Positions 1-10,427 of a stretch of 64,000 nt of DNA are shown here, piece by piece. Numbering within the stretch: position 1 is the first letter of the stretch; every line of letters starts with the position of its first letter. Below the pieces are notes generated by a model. It saw only the letters and a program-made list of their open reading frames with translations. It was not told the DNA's origin and searched no databases. The position numbers were made by a program, and so were the translations under genes. The stretch comes from Hyaloraphidium curvatum (taxonomy: Eukaryota > Monoblepharomycota > Hyaloraphidiomycetes > Hyaloraphidiales > Hyaloraphidiaceae), in the NCBI GenBank assembly GCA_025558095.1, contig JAIVFI010000010.1, forward strand, positions 186,001-250,000. Direction: 5' to 3'.

Positions 1-160
1 ACGAGAGCTCGGGGTAGTGAAGGTGGCACGTGTCATTCGACGACCGCCTCGAACAAGTTGAATCACACCGGATCTAGCTCATTCATCACATTATCGATCC
101 AGTAGTGGGGAATCAGCCCTTCTTTCTGGTGTTCTGGTCTGCCCGTCCTCCGACGGCATA

Positions 161-1416
161 GGGGGTCTGATCGTCCCGGTTTCACCTCCAACTCCGAGCT
201 CCGCTCCACTGGCCAGCCCGGCGGCCTCCCCCAAAAATGACCATGGGGACGCGCCTATCGACGCGCCGTCCCCTTTGGGCATGAAGGCCGGCTCGGCGTC
301 GTACCAGCGCGGCGGCCCGCCCGCGCGGCAGCTGCAGCCGCCGACGGCGCGCAGCCCGCGCGGCCGCGACAGCGCCGACTCGCGCGACGGCACCGCCGAG
401 GCGTCGGAGGACGGCGACGGCTCGCCGCCGGGTCGCAGCCCGTCGCCCGGCATGGCCCGCGACGAGTCGTTCGTCGGCATCCCGCGGCACCTGCCCTCCG
501 CGAGGCACTCGATCACGCGGCGCGAGATATGGAAGGGGTTGGCAAACAGGATCCTGTACTCGCGGGCCTATGCCACGCTCTACGTGGTCATGGCGCTGCT
601 GTCGGTCGCCACCATCTACCTCGTGGGTTGCCCGGAACCGTGGACCTGTTGTCTGGATTTCATATCGGGTTGACGACACCACTTCCTTCCTCGTGATTTC
701 CTTCCTTGTGAATGCTTGGATCTTGAAGGCCTCGACCGAGAAATGGTAGGCCTTTGTTCTGGCAGACCTGCATGTGTGGAGTGTCGACGTTTCGCCCCCT
801 TCCGCCCATCACACGCAGCCCCAGCATCACCTTTGTCACGTTCGAGGTGCTCATAAACCTCTCCATGATCTTCGAGATCGCGATACGGATGACGGCCCTC
901 GGACGGGTCGGTAGACCTTGCGTTGGCGCAACGGCTCCGACCTGACATGTCCCCCGGCCCGCCAGCTGTTCTGGAAATCCATATGGAACGTCTTTGACCT
1001 CGCCGTGCTCGTGTTCTGCGTCGTCACGCTGGCCGTCATGACGGCCACGCGGCCGCTGGCCCACCAGACGGACTGCAACCCGGACTCGTGGTCCGAGAAG
1101 GAGGAGGTGCTGGACCTGTTCATGATCATCGTGCGCAACGTCGCGCAGGGCGTGCGGATGCTGTTCATGCTGCGGAAGTGGGTCGTCGTGCGGGTGCCAA
1201 GGCCGGCCCGACCTGAAACTGACGCCTTCCCCCTGCCCGGTTGCCAGAAACCGACAAAACATCTTCTCGCGCCCGCAGAACGTCGACCTCTCGGCGACGC
1301 AGGGCCTGCTCGCGGGCCACATGCCCGCGATCGACGTGGTGCCCTCGAGCCTGCCCTCGAACGGGTACGGCCGGACCGTGGTGTTCGAGGACGACGAGGA
1401 CGACTTTGACATGTAG
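161..1416 (+). CDS. Fungal S1-S4 voltage-sensor-like membrane protein (5' end uncertain)
   Basis: Four exons are read: up to 622, 766-906, 966-1177 and 1248-1416; the last two have matched phases. From the first in-frame ATG (281) the product is 287 aa. The open frame continues upstream to an acceptor-like CATAG at 160, so an earlier exon may lie near or before the window start. The N-terminus is disordered and rich in Ser, Pro and Arg. Four hydrophobic segments follow, beginning YATLYVVMALLSVATIYL, TFVTFEVLINLSMIFEIAIR, NVFDLAVLVFCVVTLAV and the S4-like RNVAQGVRMLFMLRK. The tail is acidic and ends DDEDDFDM. No S5-pore-S6 region follows, so this resembles the voltage-sensor-only ion_trans proteins of fungi rather than a complete channel. 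S4 has few regularly spaced arginines, so voltage sensing is not assured. The 143-bp first intron is the least certain junction. Confidence 0.6.
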
Positions 1417-1552
1417 CCGGCCGCGCTGGGTAGGCGCGGGGCTACGTGCCGGGACGCGGGAGTTGGGAAGACTCTGGGCATGGCACTGAGGAGCACACGG
1501 CACGCATATGCTATCATTCGGCTAGAAAGGTCACGGTCTTGTACAGCGAAAC

Positions 1553-2011
1553 TCATGCCGCTGGAGACGGCGACTGCGAATGCCTCCTCTTCGCCACTTC
1601 CGCGACCATCTCCTTCGCTGCTGCCGGCACGCGGTCAAACATCGATGCGCGCCGCTGCCCCTCGGCCCCTTCGGCCGGCCTCGAAGGCGGGGTGCCGGGG
1701 CCGGAGAACCATTCGGTGATCCTGAGCACGATCGGGCCGGGGTCCGAGAGCCTCCGCTCCTTCTGCTTCTGTTCCACCCGCAGATGCTGTCTTCCGTCTT
1801 GCGGCTTGGTCTCGGTTGCGTCCGGTTCGCTGCCGGCGTCGGCGGGCGATCGCGCACGGGAAGCGCTTCCCTGGGAGGTGCTCGCCCGGTCCGGCGGCGT
1901 CACCCGGCCGTCCCTGCTGCCGCGCGTCGGCGAAGGAGACCTCGACTCGATCGAGACGCGGCGGAGGGTGCCGTTCGAGGACTGCTGCAGCCAGAAGCGC
2001 ACGTCCGACAT
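1553..2011 (-). CDS. Low-complexity basic Ser/Pro/Arg-rich protein
   Basis: A single open frame of 152 aa starts at the ATG at 2011 (MSDVRFWLQQ). The middle is disordered and rich in Ser, Arg and Pro. The end (RRASMFDRVPAAAKEMVAEV) looks helical and contains an RRAS sequence of the type kinases phosphorylate. The gene is convergent with the upstream plus-strand gene. No family is recognised. The opposite strand also carries a long open frame at 1446-2144, as GC-rich sequence often does. The minus frame is preferred for its compact start and its ordered beginning and end. It could still be non-coding. Confidence 0.35.
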   Translation of the reverse strand: MSDVRFWLQQSSNGTLRRVSIESRSPSPTRGSRDGRVTPPDRASTSQGSASRARSPADAGSEPDATETKPQDGRQHLRVEQKQKERRLSDPGPIVLRITEWFSGPGTPPSRPAEGAEGQRRASMFDRVPAAAKEMVAEVAKRRHSQSPSPAA

Positions 2012-2422
2012 GGCGCCGGTCCGCGATGAGTCGACGAAAGCCACGGCGGGCACGGGCTCGTGCAGGTCGCGGTTGCGCGAAACTCTAGGTGGCGTCGTCC
2101 GTGCGGCTTTGCGAAGCTTCTTCCGCCGCTCACGTCTCATGTAGGGGCGGAGGAACGCGCGGGAGCTCTGCAAATATGCACTGCGAAGTGCATCGCTGAC
2201 ACAGCCTTGAGTGCATCAACGCGGCGATTCAACGCCAGTGGCAAAGCAACCGACCTGTTCGAAACGAATCCTGCTGCCAGATGCTCGCTAGAAGATCATC
2301 CTGGTCTTCCGCTTCTCTGGACTCGACCGGAGATTTGGCGTGTTTGAACCCGCCGCCCGCCCTCGCCTTCCCCTGCCCGTGCCACCATCGGGCAAAATAC
2401 GCTGCGAGCCCAAATCGCGGCC

Positions 2423-4954
2423 ATGCCCGCCCGGGACGTTTCCGCCGCGCTGTCTGCGCTGCCTGCCGGGATCTCGGACGAGTCGCGCGAGTACATCGCG
2501 GCGATAGCCTCGGAACACGAAGGGGACGCCGGCGAGCTCCGCGACGCCATTGGGCCGCTCCTCGAGGACGCCGGGATGGCCGGCGGAGACATCGACGAGC
2601 TGTGTGCGAAGCTGTCCAAGGCGGAGTTGGGCAACGGGCACGCTGTACCGGTGCCGGAGGACACCGGCCCGCGACGTCTCCCGGTGCCGCACGAGTCGGG
2701 GGAGAACGGCGCCAAGACGGCGACCAAGCGCGGTCCTTCGCCGAAACCGGGGAAGAAGTCCGTGTCTCCCTCCCGCGGAAAGGACAAGAAGGGGTCGGCG
2801 GCCCCGAAGGAGAAGGAAAAGGACAAGGACAAGGAGAAGGACCGCCCGTCTCCCTCGCCGTCCCCCGCCCTCCGCGAGCCCGCCGTGGTGGCCACCACGC
2901 AGGTCTCCCGCTTCTACTTGGAGAGCATCGACACGGACAACAAGGACGTCGACCTGCCCGGGGTCACCCTGACCATCGACGGCGCCGACTTCGTCCGCGA
3001 CGCGAGGCTTCAGCTCACCGCGGGCGAGCACTACGGCCTCGTGGGCCGGAACGGGACCGGAAAGACGCAGCTGCTCCGCGCCATCGGACACGGGAGGCTG
3101 CTCGGCTGGCCGAGGACGGTGTCGGTGCTGTACGTCGAGCAGGAGCTGGTCGGTTCCCGCGAGAAGGAATGCCTCGAGAGCGTGCTCGAGGCCGACGTCG
3201 AGAGGACGATGCTCAAGAGCGAGGTCGCGCGGCTGGAAGCCGGGCTGGAGGACCACGCGGACCCGGAGGCGGTGTCGCGGGCGGTGAAGGAGGTGCGCCT
3301 CGAAAGGTTGCGGCGGGCGCTGCAGGAGGCGCAGGACATTGCCGACAAGCGCTCCGGAGCGCGGGGATGGGACGCCCGCAAGGTGCTCCTCGAGAAGGAA
3401 AAGGACCTGGCAACGGCCGAAGCAGAAGGATTCGAGCACGTGCGCGACGCCGCGCGGGCGCAGGAGATGCTGCAGGCCCTGTACGAGCGGCTCGCGCTGA
3501 CGGACTCTGACGAGGCCGAGGCCAAGGCGATGGAGATCCTCGTCGGCCTCGGGTTCTCGGAGGAGCAGATATCGGAGCCGACCGCGAACCTGTCGGGCGG
3601 GTGGAGGATGAGGCTGGCGCTTGCCAGGGCGCTGTTTCTCGACGTGGACGTGCTGCTGCTGGACGAGCCGAGCAACCATTTGGGTAAGATGGACGCTGGA
3701 TGAGGCAGGGTCGTTGCTGATCGTCGGCGCGGCAGACCTCGGAGCGACCTTGTGGCTTCAGCAGTACCTGGTCTCGCGGCGCGGTCAGCAGACGGTCGTC
3801 GTCGTCTCGCACGACCGCTACCTGCTCAACGCTGTCGCCCAGCACATCATCCTCCTCAAGGATAAGACGCTCAAGTACTACATCGGAAACTACGACGACT
3901 TCGTGCGGGTGCGCGAGGAGACCCTGACCAAGAAGCTCAAGCAGCAGGAGCTCCTGGACAAGAAGCAGGAGAACCTCAAGGCGCAGGTGGAGCGCAACGT
4001 GGCGCTCGCGAAAAAGACGGGGGACGACAAGCGGCTCAGCCAGGCCGCGTCGCGCAAGAACCGCCTCGACAACTTTGGCCTGCTCAAGCTCGAGGACGGC
4101 AAGCGGTGGAAGATGAGCAAGCACGGGTACTACCGGCAGGGGGTCGAGTTCGAGGGCAAGGACAAGGACATCGTGTTTGATCTCGAGGACCCGGAGCCGC
4201 TGCGGGGCCACGGGCCGGTGCTGCAGCTCCGCGCCGTGTCGTTCAAGTACGACCCGGACCCCGCCGCGCCGGACGTCGTGGACGGGGTGACGCTGGACGT
4301 GGACCCGGCGTCGCGGATCGGGATCATCGGCGGCAACGGCGCGGGCAAGACCACGCTGCTGCAAATCATCCTCGGCGCGCTCAAGCCTACAAAGGGCTCG
4401 GTCGAGCGCGATCCGAGGCTGCGGGTGGCCTACTTTGCGCAGCACCACGTGGACGAGCTCGAGCTGGACCGGACGGCGTTCGAGTACATCTCAAGCCTGT
4501 ACCATTTCGACAAGGAGCAGGAGGTGCATGACTACCTCGGGCGGTACGGGGTCGCCGGGCGGCTGGCGCTGCAGCCCATCGGGACCCTCAGCGGCGGGCA
4601 GAAGGCGCGGGTGGTGCTCGCGAGGATCATGCACGACCCGCCGCACGTGCTGCTCCTGGACGAGCCGACGAACCACCTCGGTGGGATGGCCTTGTCGTCC
4701 AGCGGGGGGCACTCGTGCTGATGCTGTTTGCCCTTTCAGATGCCAGCTCCATCGAGGCGTTGGTCGCCGCCGTCCGCGAGTACGCCGGCGGCGTGGTGGT
4801 CGTCACGCACGACGTGAGCTTCCTCAAGGAGGTCGCGGACGACGTCTATTCGCTGCGCAAGGGCCGGCTGGAGCGGCTCGAGGGCGACGAGGGGCTGGAG
4901 GCGTTCCTGGAGAAGATGACCAAGGCGGTGGCGAGGAGGGGGAAGGGGAAGTAG
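2423..4954 (+). CDS. ABC-F family ATPase (translation-associated, soluble)
   Basis: Three exons (2423-3683, 3736-4680, 4740-4954) give 2,421 nt and 806 aa. The first ~150 residues are disordered with a Lys/Asp/Glu-rich run, and no membrane segment is present. Two ABC domains follow. The first has Walker A GRNGTGKT, signature LSGGW and Walker B VLLLDEPSNHLD. The second has GGNGAGKT, LSGGQ and VLLLDEPTNHLD. The linker between them is the long charged helical region expected of ABC-F proteins, which act on ribosomes or in Gcn2 signalling rather than in transport. Assignment to the GCN20, ARB1 or another subgroup is not possible by eye. Both introns fall in the same place, after the first base of the Asp codon following NHL, once in each domain. 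Confidence 0.9.
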
Positions 4955-5329
4955 GTCGTGTACGTTGTGTCCATACTCAGGCGCACAGCTTGCCGCACCT
5001 GAATTCGAGGATCCGGCCGGCCGCGCAGAGATCCCCACAGCAGTTTCTCCCTCGAAACCCCGACAAGTGCAGCGACACTGCACGTTTACGTCAGCGGACT
5101 GATCTTTCGTTTCTGGGCGGCGAGGACGTGCGCCAGAAAGACCCTGGACTCGAACATGATTCGCAGGAAGCCCAGTAGCAAGACGGGTTGCATGTCTGCT
5201 GCGACCTTGAGGGAAGCCTCCCGGGAGTTGCGGGGGGACACTTCGGTGCTGTGCGCACCAGCCTGCCACCCGGCGTCCCGCCTCGCCAAGCCCTCGGCCC
5301 CCTGCTGGCAGCATCGAGTTTCCGCTACG

Positions 5330-7579
5330 ATGCGCGCCTCCACTGGCGCCGCCGCCGCCGTGCTCTTCTCGGCGGCCCTGCTCGGCGCCGCGCGGGGCGA
5401 CTACGGTGCGCGACGGGCGGCGACCCGCGGCCGCGTGTAGCTAACGCGGCGAATCGCAGTTCTCAGCGAGGCCACCCCGTCGACGCCGCCGCCGCTGCAG
5501 CCGACGGTCATCATGCCCGGCTCCGGCGTGGGCGCGAGCGTGCCGGCGAACCCCGTGCGGCGCGACGCCGCCCGCGCCGAGCCGCTGGGATCCACGGCCT
5601 TCACCGGCGTGTACGCCATGCCCGACGTACCGGACGACCTGCTCCCGTCAGTCAGCCTGGGCGACGATTTTGCTTTCGTCGGCGTCAGCCCCGAAGGACT
5701 CGTTACGAAGTTCGTTTTTGACGACGTTAACATCGGACTGCAGGTTCGTCCGGTTCGGCAGCGGCCTGCGTCTCTTTCCTGAAGCGTCTCCCCTCCAGGT
5801 GGACAGCTTCGTCGCCCTCTTCGGCCAAGCTGACCCAGTCGCCGGCGGGAGCGCCGTTGTCCACCACGTCGGGCATCCGGGCGCTCCCTACGTGTGCAGC
5901 GGCGTCGGCGGAGAGAGCAAGACCTGCACGCTGCCCTGGACGACAACCACGGAATCCGCGAGCGCGTCGGTGCCTGCGAGCAGCACCCTGGACCCTCCGC
6001 CATCGGCTTCGGCTTCGGCGTCAGAAACCGCGACGGTGATCGCTCCACCAACAAATGAGCCCTTGTCGACGACGGAAACAACAACAGATGAGCCGCCGAG
6101 CTCGACTACCACCTGGAGCTGGACATGGGACTCTAGCTCAACTCCGAGCGGCACGGAGACTGCCAAAGTCACCGTCCGACCTATGACAACCGAAGCGTTG
6201 GAGCCGACCACCACTCTCCCGCCCCCGCCTCCTCCTCCCACGAGCACCCCTGCACCCCCTCCGCCACCGCCGCCCACCACTGCCGTACCTCCCCCGCCGC
6301 CGCCGACAACGACATTCGAGCCGCCCCCGCCGCCGACGACGAGCAAGGTTGTTCCGACGACCACGGCACCGCCTGCAACGTCGGCCAAGTCCGTGCCGAC
6401 GACGCGGCCCCCGGTGCCCACAAGCAGGAAGGCGCTCAAGGCGACCACGCGCAAAAGCTCGAGGAAGCGGAGCACCTCCAGGCGCAAGCTGACGACAACC
6501 AAGAAGACCGCAAAGACCACGACGCGGAGAAAGACCACCACCAAGAAGGTCGTGCGCAAGACGACCAAGAAGGGCGCTCCGGTGACGGGCAAGAAGGTGC
6601 TCGCCACCGCGATCGTCACCGCCAAGGCCCTCGGCCGGCGCAACCGGGCGCCGATCGGCCGCCGCGCCCTGCAGCGGCGCTACATCTTCGGCGACGACGA
6701 CCGCGAGCGGCTCAACGATCCCTGGCGGGGCCGTGTGCCCTACAAGCTCGTCGGCCTCGTCGGCAACCACTGTGGGCGCTCCGACCCGGAGTGCTCCGTT
6801 CCGATGCTGACCGGAAGCCCTGCACAACAGGCACCGGCACCCTCGTCGGCCCCCGGCACGTCCTCACCGCCGCGCACTGCGTCCACACCGGCGGCCCGCT
6901 GGGTGACTGGATCCCCAATCTGAGCTTCACCCCCGCGTACGACGTCGGCGCTCCGACGAGGGCGCCGCACGGCACGCTGCCGTGGGCGTTCGCGACGACG
7001 ACGTGGCAGTGGATCCGGAGCAACCAGAGCTGGGAGCACGACCTGGCCATCGTGGAGCTGCGGAACGACACGGGGCTGGGGTGGATGTCGTACGGCCACC
7101 ATTCGGGGTTGGTGGCGGCCTGGACCATGAACAGTGAGTGGGAGGGGGCGAACAGCCGGTCCGGTTGGGAGCTCATGTCCGTTCCAGTCAATGCATACGG
7201 CGGCGACCAGCCGGGCATCATGTTCTACGACCACGGCACGCTCGCGGCCGTCAACGCCGACACCTTCACCTACCGGGAAATCGACATGGTGCGCCCCCGT
7301 TCGACCGCACGCTCCTGCCCCGCGCCCTGACCGCCCTCCCATCTCCAGGTGCAAGGCGCCTCGGGCGGCGCCCTGTACACCATCGACGGCGATGGCAACC
7401 GCGTCATCTACGGTGTCAACTCGTGCACGGCCTGGCGGGCCGGGGACGTCCGCGGCCGCAACCAGTTCTTCGCGACGGGGCACACGGCGCCGAGCTACAA
7501 CCAGGCGGTGCGGATAACCGCGGCGCAGTTCGCGCGGGTGTGCGGATGGATCGGGGCGGGGGTGCTCACGGGGTGCTGA
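5330..7579 (+). CDS. Secreted trypsin-like (S1) serine protease with Pro/Thr and Lys/Thr-rich stalk
   Basis: Five exons (5330-5405, 5460-5743, 5799-6771, 6831-7288, 7349-7579) sum to 2,022 nt and 673 aa. A signal peptide (MRASTGAAAAVLFSAALLGA) is followed by a short ordered region. A Thr/Ser/Pro mucin-like stretch with PPPPPP runs comes next, then a very basic Lys/Arg/Thr block. The protease domain is C-terminal. The catalytic triad is His460 in LTAAHC, Asp515 in HDLAIVEL and Ser602 in GASGG. The fourth exon begins inside the Cys codon before TGTLVGPRHV, which restores the usual disulphide partner of the His-loop Cys. The arrangement of preprotein, stalk and GASGG site resembles glutamyl-endopeptidase-like S1B enzymes. 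The substrate is unknown. The stalk suggests wall or matrix retention (inference). Confidence 0.85.
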
Positions 7580-8215
7580 GGGAGCTCCAGAGGGAGCCGG
7601 CTGTCGTTCGAGAGGGCTGAGGTCGGCGGTCGATGGGTGCTGCTCGTCTGTTCATGTTGGTGTTGGAAATGAACCTGTCTCTTCTGAGCGACTCTGGTTC
7701 TCTGAAAACGGAATGCTATCATTGTCGGCGCCCAAGTCAACATCTCCGGCGACATCCGAGGGTACCCAATTGGAGACTGTTCTCAGGACTACCGGAAAGC
7801 TCTGACTCAACCAAGGACGCAAGGACGCGAGCACCGCCCGACCCTCGGGCCCCAAGCAATTTGCTGCGGCCGAGGCGGGATTTGCGAGCTTGGCGGCTGG
7901 CGCGCGGGCGGTGCTGATTGAAAAACGGCCCCTCACGGCCTTCCGCCCCGAGTCTGCGCCGGCTTTCGCGGAGAGCCATTGTCTGCTGCCGGGTGCGCTA
8001 TTCCGGCGGGTTTCGGCTTTTGACGACGCCGGAATCTTGGGTTCCGAGTTGTGTGGCAAATCAGCAAGGACGCTTTGGGGGTCAGCTGACGTACGCAGCC
8101 GCTTGCCCGCCGTGGCGCAGCGGGGCCCAAGAGCTGAAAAAGGCCTTTGGGACGCTCGCTGTTCGCCCCAGGCCCATTTTTGAATACCGCTATACCACTC
8201 CAACGCCCGCGCCGC
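7580..8215. other. Intergenic stretch, no gene seen
   Basis: These 636 bp separate the end of the protease gene from the GH20 start. Open frames here are short and in frames unrelated to either gene. It presumably holds the protease terminator and the GH20 promoter. No repeat or conserved element was recognised. Confidence 0.5.
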
Positions 8216-10213
8216 ATGGGGAAACCCGAGGCGCCGCTTCCCGAGCCCGCCATGACCGACGCCCTGCAGCTGTACTCGGCGCACCCGCCGGCCGCCGCCG
8301 ACCTGCTGCCCGACGGCTACCACGCGCTCGACCCGCACCACTACCACTGCTCCGACGCCGCGTGCGACGGCGACTGCGAGGCGCCGCGGCCGCGCAGAGA
8401 ACGCGCGGCCTTCTGGGCGTTCGCGGCGTCGGTCGAACTCACCCTTCTGGTGCTCGCCGCCGCCGTGCTCGGCCTCTACGTGCTGCTGCCGACGCTGCGG
8501 GCCCCCACCGCCTCCCCGGCACCCGCCAACGCCACCGCCGACTTTGTCGACCCCGTCTTCCCAGAGCTGGACAATGACTTCCAGGGCCGTGCCTCCGCAG
8601 GCCGCGCCTCGTCGAGCCCCGGCTTCGTCGGCCTGGCCGCGTGGCCGGCACCCGCCGCCTGGTCGGCGGACACCCGCACGTACCGCGTGCTCAACGCCCT
8701 CTGCATCCAGCGCATCGCCGTCGCCAACACCTCGGCCGGCCCGTCGGACGCCTTTGCCCTCATCTCCGAGGCCGTGCAGCGCGCCCAGAGCCGCATGCAG
8801 AAGCTCGTGCCGCTGCCGGCGCTGGCCACCCACCCGCTGTGCGTCGACGTCGCCATCACCGACCCGTCGACCGACGCCTGGGGCGCCGGCGAGCGCTACT
8901 CCCTCCAGGTGCCCTCCTCGGGCGCCATCCGCATCACCGCCGACACAGCCGTCGGCGCCCTCCGCGCGATCGCCACCCTGCCGCAGCTGCTGGGCAAGAA
9001 CGCCGTGCGCGCCGTCGCCGGCAGATCGGGCTCGCCGCTCGCCTGGGCCATGCAGCCGACCGTCGTCAGCAACGACAAGCCCGCGTACCCGTACAGGGGC
9101 ATCATGGTCGACACCGCGCGCCACTACATCCCCCTGACCGACCTGCGCCGCACCCTCGACGGCATGGAGGTCGCCAAGATGAACCGCCTGCACCTGCACC
9201 TCTACGACAGCCAGTCCTTCCCCCTGCGGTGGCCCGGCCCCGACGGTCAGGGCAAGCTGTGGCAGCTCGGCGCCTTCAAGGACGCCGCGGGCAACCCGCT
9301 GACTTACTCGGCCGAGGAGCTCGCCGAGCTGTCGCGGTACGCCGCCCGCCGCGGCATCGTGCTGGTGCCCGAGTTCGACGTGCCTGCGCACACGGACGTG
9401 TTTGTGCTCGCGTACCCGGACAACATGGCCTGCAAGCCCGACATGGCGAGGCCCTCGGGGCAGCTGCAGATCTTGCGGGACTCGACCTACCCGCTCGTCG
9501 CGGACCTGCTCGCGTGGGGCATGGACACGGCCTTCCCCTCGTCGCCTGCGATGCACGTCGGCCAGGACGAGGTGCACAAGTGGTGCTTCAACTGGGACGA
9601 GATCGTGCCCAACGAGCAGTACTCCTTCCTCGCCAGCGCGTCCAGGTTCCAGGGCATGCTCACCGACGAGATCGTCAACAAGCGCGGCCGCACCCTCATG
9701 GCGTGGGAGGACCTCGTGACGCCCAGCACGATGGACGGGCAGGGCCTGAACGCCGAGGGCGGAGTGCCCGACGACGGCACCGTGGTGCCGCGGAGGGACA
9801 GCCTGCTCGTCGAGGCGTGGCGCTCCATGGACACGTACCGCTGGCTGCTCGGCAAGGGGTACCGCACGCTCTTCTCCGTCAGCAGCTACTGGTACCTCAG
9901 CTGCGGGCAGTGGTGCAACCCCGGGACCGGGAGCATCTCCATGACCTGGGCCTACAACGCGCCGTTGCCGGCTACGGGGACGAACCCCAACGCGGCCGGA
10001 GGCGAGGTAGCCTTTTGGACTGAAGAGACAAACGCCCAGGTCTTGGACAAAGTCATCTGGCCCCGCGCTGGTGCTGCTGCTGAGCGTCTGTGGTCGAACC
10101 CCGGCGCGGACAGGAGCAGGAAGCTCTGCACCGAGGCCAGAACAGCCGAATTGAACAGGCAACTCGCGGCCGTGGGGATCGACGCCTGGCCGGCGTCGAC
10201 GGTGATGAACTGA
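8216..10213 (+). CDS. Beta-N-acetylhexosaminidase, GH20, type II membrane protein
   Basis: Uninterrupted 665-aa frame from ATG 8216; a second in-frame ATG lies at 8252. It has a cytoplasmic tail of about 60 residues and one membrane segment near residues 62-92 (VELTLLVLAAAVLGLYVLL). A Ser/Ala/Pro linker follows, then the GH20 fold. The N-terminal zincin-like domain precedes the barrel, whose motifs are YRGIMVDTARHY, KMNRLHLHLYDSQSFP and VPEFDVPAHT. The catalytic Asp-Glu pair is in HVGQDEVHKW (about Asp451-Glu452), with NWDE nearby. The enzyme removes terminal N-acetylhexosamine from chitooligosaccharides or glycans. A membrane anchor suggests action at the cell surface or in the secretory pathway. 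The gene has no introns, unlike most of its neighbours. Confidence 0.93.
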   Translation: MGKPEAPLPEPAMTDALQLYSAHPPAAADLLPDGYHALDPHHYHCSDAACDGDCEAPRPRRERAAFWAFAASVELTLLVLAAAVLGLYVLLPTLRAPTASPAPANATADFVDPVFPELDNDFQGRASAGRASSSPGFVGLAAWPAPAAWSADTRTYRVLNALCIQRIAVANTSAGPSDAFALISEAVQRAQSRMQKLVPLPALATHPLCVDVAITDPSTDAWGAGERYSLQVPSSGAIRITADTAVGALRAIATLPQLLGKNAVRAVAGRSGSPLAWAMQPTVVSNDKPAYPYRGIMVDTARHYIPLTDLRRTLDGMEVAKMNRLHLHLYDSQSFPLRWPGPDGQGKLWQLGAFKDAAGNPLTYSAEELAELSRYAARRGIVLVPEFDVPAHTDVFVLAYPDNMACKPDMARPSGQLQILRDSTYPLVADLLAWGMDTAFPSSPAMHVGQDEVHKWCFNWDEIVPNEQYSFLASASRFQGMLTDEIVNKRGRTLMAWEDLVTPSTMDGQGLNAEGGVPDDGTVVPRRDSLLVEAWRSMDTYRWLLGKGYRTLFSVSSYWYLSCGQWCNPGTGSISMTWAYNAPLPATGTNPNAAGGEVAFWTEETNAQVLDKVIWPRAGAAAERLWSNPGADRSRKLCTEARTAELNRQLAAVGIDAWPASTVMN

Positions 10214-10427
10214 ACATTGGCATATGGAAACGAGTCTGATGCATCGACATGACATGATTTATTCTATACCTATCGATCGGCATATGTAGCATGCCCCATC
10301 TCAACATACACCGTGACGATTTGAACTGGTTCGCCGAGCTCGGTCAGGAGATCCACAGTTCACGACTTCCTGTCCATTACTTGGTACTCGAATGCAAGGC
10401 TCCTTGCAACAAAATGCCGATACACTG

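Noticed and set aside
1446-2144. 232-codon plus-strand frame opposite the low-complexity gene
   Set aside because: The sequence is an unstructured Ser/Arg mixture without a credible start context. The minus frame is slightly better, though neither is sure.
7652-10255. 867-codon open frame on the minus strand
   Set aside because: It is antisense to the GH20 gene, whose motifs and catalytic residues are clear. Long antisense frames arise from high GC and codon bias, and this one has no recognisable domain.
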